This document shows positions 6,670 through 10,971 of a stretch of 12,232 nt of DNA, one piece after another (within the stretch, counting starts at the first letter, position 1; every line of letters starts with the position of its first letter). The notes below the pieces were generated by a model, which saw nothing but the letters and a program-made list of their open reading frames with translations, made no database searches and was not told the DNA's origin. Both the position numbers and the translations under genes were made by a program. The DNA is from Candidatus Pacearchaeota archaeon (GTDB lineage Archaea > Nanoarchaeota > Nanoarchaeia > Pacearchaeales > GW2011-AR1), in the NCBI GenBank assembly GCA_002690445.1, contig NZER01000161.1, positions 1 through 12,232 on the forward strand. The letters are read 5' to 3'.

Positions 6670-7702
6670 TTTATCGTTGTTTAGTGGGGCAGGTGGGATG
6701 GATATCGGCCTACATAAAGCAGGTTTTATTACAAAACAATATGTAGAGTCTGATGAGAAATGTAGAGACACACTACGCGCTAATCTAACTAATCCCCTTT
6801 TATTTACAGATGTAAAAATATATAAAGGCCAAAAAGGTATATTTGATTTAGTGTCAGGTGGCCCTCCGTGTCAATCTTTTAGCACTGCTGGAAAACGTGA
6901 AGCATTAGAAGACCCACGAGGTAGTTTAATATTCGATTTTATTAGAATTATTAGTGAAACTATGCCACGTTTCTTTGTTATGGAAAATGTACGTGGGTTA
7001 GAATCAGCTAGTCTACCTGATAAACCAATGGGTAGTATTCTTCAAGAAGAAGTCTATCCTAGATTTACAGCATTAGGATATGAATTAGCTACAGGTTTAG
7101 TTAGTTCCTTAGACTATGGCATCGCACAAGATAGAAAACGATTCTTAATCGTAGGGAGCCGTGATCATGAATTTGGAACGTGGCCTGAAAAGTTACCTAT
7201 CTTAAAACTATTACCGCCCACGCATGGGCCAGGCACAATTAATCAATATAAAGTGCTTTGTGAAGTATTAACAGATTTACCTGACGAAAGAATGGAAAGT
7301 CTGGCATACAGTGATGCACGAGCTAAAATATATAGCGAAATACCACCAGGCGGAAACTGGAGATACTTTAGAGATTCACCAAAATACCCCTCAGAATATG
7401 TACAAGAAGTATTAGGGGGGGCATATAATTCTACTGGTGGTCGTGTTGGATTCTGGAGAAGATTATCGTGGGAGAAATGGTCACCGACGTTAACAACTAG
7501 TCCAGTCCAAAAAGCTACAGGATTATGTCATCCTGATGAGACTCGCCCTCTTAGTGTACGAGAATACGCTCGTATACAAGGATTCCCAGATAATTGGGAC
7601 TTTAAAGGCACTACCGCAGCAAAGTATCGTCAAATTGGCAATGCCGTACCGATCGTATTAGGTAAGGTAATAGGACAAACATTATCAAAATATATGGAGT
7701 AG
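6662..7702 (+). CDS. DNA (cytosine-5-)-methyltransferase, Dcm type
   Basis: A full-length 346-residue C5-MTase that transfers a methyl group from AdoMet to cytosine in DNA. Motif I LFSGAGGMDIGL (6-17) binds AdoMet, motif IV GGPPCQSF holds the catalytic Cys70, motif VI is MENV (107-110), motif VIII is QDRKR (156-160), and motifs IX-X are RPLSVREYARIQGFP and QIGNAVP (about 324-330). The target-recognition region, about 185-290, is variable and I cannot predict the site. No restriction enzyme gene is adjacent, so it looks like an orphan phage methylase protecting phage DNA from host restriction. It overlaps the Nmad1 gene by 8 bases and shares its promoter. Confidence 0.96.
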   Translation: MFNLSLFSGAGGMDIGLHKAGFITKQYVESDEKCRDTLRANLTNPLLFTDVKIYKGQKGIFDLVSGGPPCQSFSTAGKREALEDPRGSLIFDFIRIISETMPRFFVMENVRGLESASLPDKPMGSILQEEVYPRFTALGYELATGLVSSLDYGIAQDRKRFLIVGSRDHEFGTWPEKLPILKLLPPTHGPGTINQYKVLCEVLTDLPDERMESLAYSDARAKIYSEIPPGGNWRYFRDSPKYPSEYVQEVLGGAYNSTGGRVGFWRRLSWEKWSPTLTTSPVQKATGLCHPDETRPLSVREYARIQGFPDNWDFKGTTAAKYRQIGNAVPIVLGKVIGQTLSKYME

Positions 7703-7706
7703 CGGT

Positions 7707-8009
7707 ATGGTCGCATTAAAAGGACAGTGTTCAATAGCATGCAAAGGGGATAAACGTTCCTGTTGGCATATGGATTGTAAGATACTAAGGCGATTTACGT
7801 CTGGTAAATTCTTGATTAAGAATCGGCATAATTATGTTAGAGCAGCGGTTCCCGCTGACTTGTTATTCTCTATATCCGAGGAACGTGAATATAGTCAATA
7901 TAATCTAACTGCCGATGAACTTGAATTAGAGGCAGCTACAGATAGAGAAACTTTGCGACAAACAATGGCACATAAATTACGAAATTCATTTAGAGTTCGA
8001 TTAGACTAA
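7707..8009 (+). CDS. Cys-rich small protein (100 aa)
   Basis: A basic protein whose N-terminal quarter has four Cys and a His (Cys8, Cys12, Cys19, His21, Cys24), which could hold one zinc or an iron-sulphur cluster. The rest is helical and charged, with an acidic patch (ADELELEAATD). It starts 4 bases after the methyltransferase stop and is probably the last gene of that unit. Its stop codon lies 8 bases before the first repeat of the short array at 8018. No family recognised. Confidence 0.65.
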   Translation: MVALKGQCSIACKGDKRSCWHMDCKILRRFTSGKFLIKNRHNYVRAAVPADLLFSISEEREYSQYNLTADELELEAATDRETLRQTMAHKLRNSFRVRLD

Positions 8010-8017
8010 CGACTATG

Positions 8018-8133
8018 GAATGAACCGTAAGATATGAAAGTACCAGATATAAAGTGAATCAGTCCTAGCGAAAGTATCATATGCAATGAATGAATCAATC
8101 ATGGGAAGAGTACCACCCTACACGAATGAATCA
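8018..8133 (+). repeat. Short TIGR-like array upstream of tRNA-Leu
   Basis: Four edge repeats (8018, 8052, 8088, 8124; consensus GAATGAATCA, two of them degenerate) alternate with three loop repeats AGTAYCA (8039, 8073, 8109). Edge-to-edge distances are 34, 36 and 36 bases; the unique spacers are about 10-11 bases (edge to loop) and 7-8 bases (loop to edge). The repeats are the same as in the long array at 10972-12232 and in the same orientation. The array fills the gap between a coding gene and the tRNA, ending one base before the tRNA, so it is non-coding. It would be co-transcribed with the tRNA and perhaps with the methyltransferase unit; RNase P cutting at the tRNA 5' end would define its 3' end (inference). 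Confidence 0.85.
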
Positions 8134-8134
8134 G

Positions 8135-8220
8135 GCTGAGGTGGTGGAATGGTAGACACGATGGACTTAAAATCCATTGCCTTAACGGGTGTGTGGGTTC
8201 GACTCCCACCCTCAGTACCA
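8135..8220 (+). tRNA. tRNA-Leu (anticodon UAA)
   Basis: An 86-base type II tRNA. The acceptor stem GCTGAGG (8135-8141) pairs with CCTCAGT (8210-8216), with a G-U first pair; then discriminator A and an encoded CCA. The anticodon arm ATGGA/TCCAT encloses CTTAAAA, giving anticodon TAA. A long variable arm follows, then a T arm with GGTTCGACTCC. It reads UUA, the leucine codon that dominates the genes of this window, consistent with a phage tRNA that matches its AT-rich codon use. Confidence 0.97.
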
Positions 8221-8228
8221 AAAACTTA

Positions 8229-8256
8229 AATCCCTGTACAGCAGAGATTCTTTTTT
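8229..8256 (+). terminator. Intrinsic terminator after tRNA-Leu
   Basis: AATCCCTG (8229-8236) pairs with CAGAGATT (8242-8249) around a 5-base loop, with one C-A mismatch, followed by C and six T (8251-8256). The stem is modest. It would end the array-tRNA transcript just before the dCMP deaminase gene. Confidence 0.55.
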
Positions 8257-8266
8257 GAGAGAGGTT

Positions 8267-8725
8267 ATGCGATTAGAAGTAGACGACTATTTTCTTAAGA
8301 TGGCGGAATTAGTAGCATTACGCAGTACTTGTAAACGAAGAGCCGTAGGCTGTGTACTGGTAGATAAAAAAAATCATGTAACTGCTACTGGATATAATGG
8401 TGTACCTAAAGGATTTATGCATTGCATTGATTATCCATGTAAAGGTGCGGATGCGCCCTCTGGTACACGTTTGAATGAATGTAAAGCTGTACATGCAGAA
8501 ATGAATGCACTTTTACAACTACAATCTACAGATGAACTTACTGCATATTTAACCGTTACACCATGTTTTGACTGTGCAAAAGTGTTAGCGAATAGTAATG
8601 TTACCCGCATTGTTGCATCAGTATGGTATCCACAAACTGAAGTGAAAGACATTTTAGAACAAGCTCACATTATTGTTGATATACCAATGATGGTCAGTAG
8701 TGAGGAGTGGGACTGCCAACCATGA
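8267..8725 (+). CDS. dCMP deaminase (deoxycytidylate deaminase)
   Basis: A 152-residue zinc enzyme converting dCMP to dUMP, the supply step for dTMP. Zinc ligands His76 (in VHAE, with catalytic Glu78), Cys100 and Cys103 (TPCFDC) are present, as is GYNG at 42-45, the phage/T4-type signature near the dCTP/dTTP allosteric site. The N-terminus RSTCKRRAVG and the HC pair at 52-53 suggest the second zinc site of T4-like enzymes. An upstream in-frame ATG at 8189 lies inside the tRNA, so it is not the start; I place it at ATG 8267, right after GAGAGAGG, although the 2-base spacing is short (ATG 8300 is the alternative). Its stop overlaps the next ATG (ATGA). Confidence 0.93.
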   Translation: MRLEVDDYFLKMAELVALRSTCKRRAVGCVLVDKKNHVTATGYNGVPKGFMHCIDYPCKGADAPSGTRLNECKAVHAEMNALLQLQSTDELTAYLTVTPCFDCAKVLANSNVTRIVASVWYPQTEVKDILEQAHIIVDIPMMVSSEEWDCQP

Positions 8726-9018
8726 GCTTTCCTGATCCTAAATTAGAACGCTATACACTTACATCAGATGATATTATCGCTATCAATGAAATGATGGATG
8801 CTGCGCACGCATATCATTTAAAAGTTAGCACCGAGAGAGGCGAACATGCGAAAAAAACATTTTTCATGTTTGGCATAGGACGAGATCATACTTGGTACAC
8901 GGGACAAGGCGATACAGTTTGTGAAGCTGTAGATCACTGGTTTCAAAAAACACAATTAAGACGCTGGGATGTGTCTGCTAATCGTATTGAACGAGGATGG
9001 GACTATTTACCAGGATAA
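8722..9018 (+). CDS. Hypothetical protein (98 aa)
   Basis: A soluble protein with an N-terminal helical part, a central FFMFGIGRDHTWYTGQGDT stretch (48-66) and a Trp-rich end (DHWF, RRWD, RGWDYLPG). The pattern of a small alpha/beta domain resembles short phage proteins of unknown function. I take the ATG at 8722, which overlaps the deaminase stop in ATGA, rather than GTG 8707. GAGGAG at 8702-8707 lies 14 bases upstream. It ends two bases before the next ATG. Confidence 0.65.
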   Translation: MSFPDPKLERYTLTSDDIIAINEMMDAAHAYHLKVSTERGEHAKKTFFMFGIGRDHTWYTGQGDTVCEAVDHWFQKTQLRRWDVSANRIERGWDYLPG

Positions 9019-9020
9019 TT

Positions 9021-9236
9021 ATGGATATTATTTATACACTCGCTGGAATCCTACTATTGATATTCACATGTCTTGTCACATGGATAAACTGGAGAATTTT
9101 ACGTGTTTCAGAGGAGTTACTAGTAGTTAGTCAAGTCTTATTACGTGAGACTGTGCAAGTCCGAAAACAACTAACGACACGTACTAAATCTACAAAACAA
9201 TTAAATATGCCTATTTCGGGAACCAAGACAAAATAA
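9021..9236 (+). CDS. Single-pass membrane protein with coiled-coil tail
   Basis: A 71-residue protein from ATG 9021, preceded by AGGA. Residues 3-25 (IIYTLAGILLLIFTCLVTW) form one membrane helix; residues 27-50 (LRVSEELLVVSQVLLRE) have heptad spacing; the tail is basic and Thr/Lys-rich. The in-frame ATG at 8997 lies inside the upstream gene and lacks a good ribosome site. The type resembles short phage membrane proteins such as i-spanins, but there is no partner that I can identify. Confidence 0.65.
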   Translation: MDIIYTLAGILLLIFTCLVTWINWRILRVSEELLVVSQVLLRETVQVRKQLTTRTKSTKQLNMPISGTKTK

Positions 9237-9254
9237 TTATGTTAAAATCTACCG

Positions 9255-9473
9255 ATGAACGGCATCAAAGCATACATATCTACACTCTTCAGCGGTGCCA
9301 TGATAGGGTTTGTGGGCATCCATACGATTGAGGATATGATTCTCATGAGTATAGGTAGGTTCGCCCCAGTGCCGTTGATAGCGATGTACGCACTAGGCTT
9401 AGCCATGTCATGGCTAGTGATGGGTGCATTGTTACACAAAGTACTAGGTCGTAGGCCACATAATCATCATTGA
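9255..9473 (+). CDS. Two-helix membrane protein (72 aa)
   Basis: A hydrophobic protein with two likely membrane helices at about 7-28 (ISTLFSGAMIGFVGIHTIE) and 38-62 (PLIAMYALGLAMSWLVMGALL), and a basic His/Arg tail. No Shine-Dalgarno sequence is apparent, and the base content is less AT-rich than in neighbouring genes, as also in the next gene. TAAAAT at 9243-9248 is a possible -10 box, but I see no good -35 box. Could be a host-membrane-acting factor; holin-like in size only. Function unknown. Confidence 0.55.
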   Translation: MNGIKAYISTLFSGAMIGFVGIHTIEDMILMSIGRFAPVPLIAMYALGLAMSWLVMGALLHKVLGRRPHNHH

Positions 9474-9481
9474 TACACTGT

Positions 9482-9510
9482 TTGACGTGTGATACCACAT
9501 GACGTATCAT
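9482..9510 (+). promoter_or_regulatory. Possible promoter before gene at 9522
   Basis: TTGACG (9482-9487), a 17-base spacer and TATCAT (9505-9510) lie in the 48-base gap between two genes. The downstream leader would be very short. It differs in both boxes from the three TTGACT/TATACT promoters, so the call is weak. Confidence 0.35.
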
Positions 9511-9521
9511 AGACACATAGT

Positions 9522-9857
9522 ATGTACAACATGCGTGTCTACATGGACAACACTGAGCATATAAACCTAATAAGCTTAGCGCAACTACAGGCTACACTAA
9601 CGTCTATTAATCCCTACTATCTCAATCACTACATAGATAACACCATTGATACACTACTAGAAGCCTTTGATTACTTAACAATTACATTTAGTCGTAGACT
9701 ACGAGGCGAGATACACTGTGAGGCTGTGACGTACTGGGGTGAGATATATCGAGCTACTGGTAGTAGTCACTTACTGGCAGGGTGCCGAGCCATCTATAAA
9801 GCCTTAAAGAACATAGATGGGAGAGTTGAACTTGATTACTATCAGCGATATCTGTAA
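9522..9857 (+). CDS. Hypothetical protein (111 aa)
   Basis: A soluble, probably helical protein rich in Tyr, Leu and Asn. ATG codons at 9522, 9531 and 9543 are all in frame and none has a clear ribosome site, so the start is uncertain by up to 7 residues. The base content is more balanced than in most of the window (codons CTA, GAG and TAC are used more), hinting at a different origin for 9240-9860. It overlaps the next frame by about 40 bases. No family recognised. Confidence 0.5.
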   Translation: MYNMRVYMDNTEHINLISLAQLQATLTSINPYYLNHYIDNTIDTLLEAFDYLTITFSRRLRGEIHCEAVTYWGEIYRATGSSHLLAGCRAIYKALKNIDGRVELDYYQRYL

Positions 9858-10314
9858 GTCTGTTGCAGGCGTTGTTACAGAATTACAAGTCGTATGTATC
9901 ACGTGCTTAGGTCAGTCTGTAGCCTTTACAGTTTGCCGACGCTGTGAGGATCGAGGCTGGACCCCTACATTAGATCTCAATAGAGTTATCACAAATATTA
10001 AATATCCTTTGACAATAGTATTACGAAATGATATGATAGGCTGGAGTGCTGAAATAGCACTAGACGGGGATATCCCAACAGGTATGGATAAGCAGGCTCA
10101 TGATAACCCAGTCTACGCAGTCTATGAGGCACTATTTGAAGCGTTAACTGATAAGTTAGGCGCAGGAAAAATGGGCGAATTCGAATCACGAAGCATACGT
10201 AAACTTAGTGATGTGAAACGACCCAGAAGGACTAGAGGCCGAGGCAGACAAATAAAGTCCACACGGACTGTTCAGGAGTCTGTTCAATGGCTACAACCAG
10301 GGAGCGAATCGTAA
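9817..10314 (+). CDS. Putative zinc-binding protein with basic Arg/Gly tail
   Basis: Up to 165 residues. Two C-x2-C knuckles at 27-30 and 40-43 (CITC, CRRC) near the N-terminus suggest a zinc ribbon; a middle alpha/beta domain of about 90 residues follows, and the region at about 134-147 is very basic (RPRRTRGRGRQ), a likely nucleic-acid-contacting tail. The start is uncertain: ATG 9817 overlaps the previous gene by 41 bases, whereas TTG 9832 follows a good GGGAG site at 9819-9823. Its end overlaps the next gene by 28 bases. No named family. Confidence 0.6.
   Translation: MGELNLITISDICKSVAGVVTELQVVCITCLGQSVAFTVCRRCEDRGWTPTLDLNRVITNIKYPLTIVLRNDMIGWSAEIALDGDIPTGMDKQAHDNPVYAVYEALFEALTDKLGAGKMGEFESRSIRKLSDVKRPRRTRGRGRQIKSTRTVQESVQWLQPGSES
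10009..10037 (+). promoter_or_regulatory. Possible internal promoter
   Basis: TTGACA (10009-10014), a 17-base spacer and TATGAT (10032-10037) match the sigma70 consensus closely, but lie inside the coding sequence of the 9817 gene. It could give extra transcripts of the HTH gene at 10287, or be chance in AT-rich DNA. Confidence 0.3.
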
Positions 10315-10694
10315 CATTACGATCTAATCATCCTAATCTACCCGCTGTACGAATAGCCGAGTTTCTATCGGTAAGTCGAGAACGAGTTAGACAAATACTT
10401 AAGGCAGAAGGACTTCCCACTAGAATCAAGCCATATTATGGCGACTGTAAGGTTTGTGGAGAAGGTCTAGAATCTGGTAGAAAGGCTTATTGTTCACAAG
10501 CCTGCCGATCAGTGGATTGCCGAGTAGCATTTCGGTGTGATTATTGCGGACAGTCTAAAGAAGTTCTTCAGTCTGTTTTCAATGCTCAAAAGAAAAGAGG
10601 ATATAAATTCATGTACTGTAGTATCAGTTGCAGGAATTTTGGTAAATGGTCAGTAGCAAAGCTACTTCAGCCCCTTGCAGTTGGCGTTTCATAA
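10287..10694 (+). CDS. HTH plus double zinc-finger protein
   Basis: A 135-residue protein. Residues 18-44 (PAVRIAEFLSVSRERVRQIL) form a helix-turn-helix like sigma70 region 4 or a resolvase-type HTH, with the recognition helix at about 29-40. Two similar Cys4 sites follow: Cys54/Cys57 with Cys69/Cys73, and Cys84/Cys87 with Cys111/Cys115, each of the form C-x2-C ... YCS-x2-C. The design suggests a DNA-binding regulator. AGGAG at 10274-10278 is 8 bases before the ATG, which settles the start. It overlaps the end of the upstream gene by 28 bases. It is the last large gene before the long repeat array, but a role in controlling the array is only a guess. Confidence 0.75.
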   Translation: MATTRERIVTLRSNHPNLPAVRIAEFLSVSRERVRQILKAEGLPTRIKPYYGDCKVCGEGLESGRKAYCSQACRSVDCRVAFRCDYCGQSKEVLQSVFNAQKKRGYKFMYCSISCRNFGKWSVAKLLQPLAVGVS

Positions 10695-10719
10695 AATTAT
10701 ATTTTATGGGACGGAGATC

Positions 10720-10875
10720 ATGGAAACTTTTATTACAGTAGTCGCAATAATAGCTGCAGTGGCATTTGGTACAGGGATATTTAAAATACTTTCACATCCT
10801 ACAAATGGTAAAATACCAACTTATTATAAAGATAAATACGATGAATACCATCGTAGAAACTTCCCACCGTTTTAA
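10720..10875 (+). CDS. Small single-pass membrane protein (51 aa)
   Basis: From ATG 10720, preceded by GGAG, the product has one membrane helix at residues 3-24 (ITVVAIIAAVAFGTGIF) and a short charged tail ending in Phe-Pro-Pro-Phe. An in-frame ATG at 10675 would add 15 residues but lies inside the previous gene without a ribosome site. It is the last gene before the terminator at 10899. Function unknown. Confidence 0.6.
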   Translation: METFITVVAIIAAVAFGTGIFKILSHPTNGKIPTYYKDKYDEYHRRNFPPF

Positions 10876-10898
10876 ATAACACTGCCTTACTCAATCGA

Positions 10899-10939
10899 TA
10901 GCCCTAGTAGTACCCCACAGCTACTAGGGCTATTTTTAT
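10899..10939 (+). terminator. Strong intrinsic terminator
   Basis: A perfect 12-bp stem (10899-10910 with 10921-10932, TAGCCCTAGTAG/CTACTAGGGCTA), a 10-base loop, then TTTTTATT. It ends the gene block on the left and isolates the repeat array on the right, whose promoter begins at the last T of this element. Confidence 0.9.
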
Positions 10940-10968
10940 TGACTTAGACTAATGATATCTGTTATACT
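10939..10968 (+). promoter_or_regulatory. Promoter of the long repeat array
   Basis: TTGACT (10939-10944), an 18-base spacer and TATACT (10963-10968). Transcription would start near 10975, inside the first degenerate repeat (10972-10981), so nearly the whole transcript would be array. Hexamers and spacing are identical to the promoters at 473 and 6254. Confidence 0.75.
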
Positions 10969-10971
10969 GCT

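Noticed and set aside
8214..8220. AGTACCA at the 3' end of tRNA-Leu, identical to the loop repeat
   Set aside because: Explained by the encoded CCA end plus the acceptor stem; it is out of phase with the mini-array. Probably coincidence.
8189..8266. Upstream ATG of the dCMP deaminase frame
   Set aside because: It lies inside the tRNA-Leu gene; the family N-terminus fits a start at 8267.
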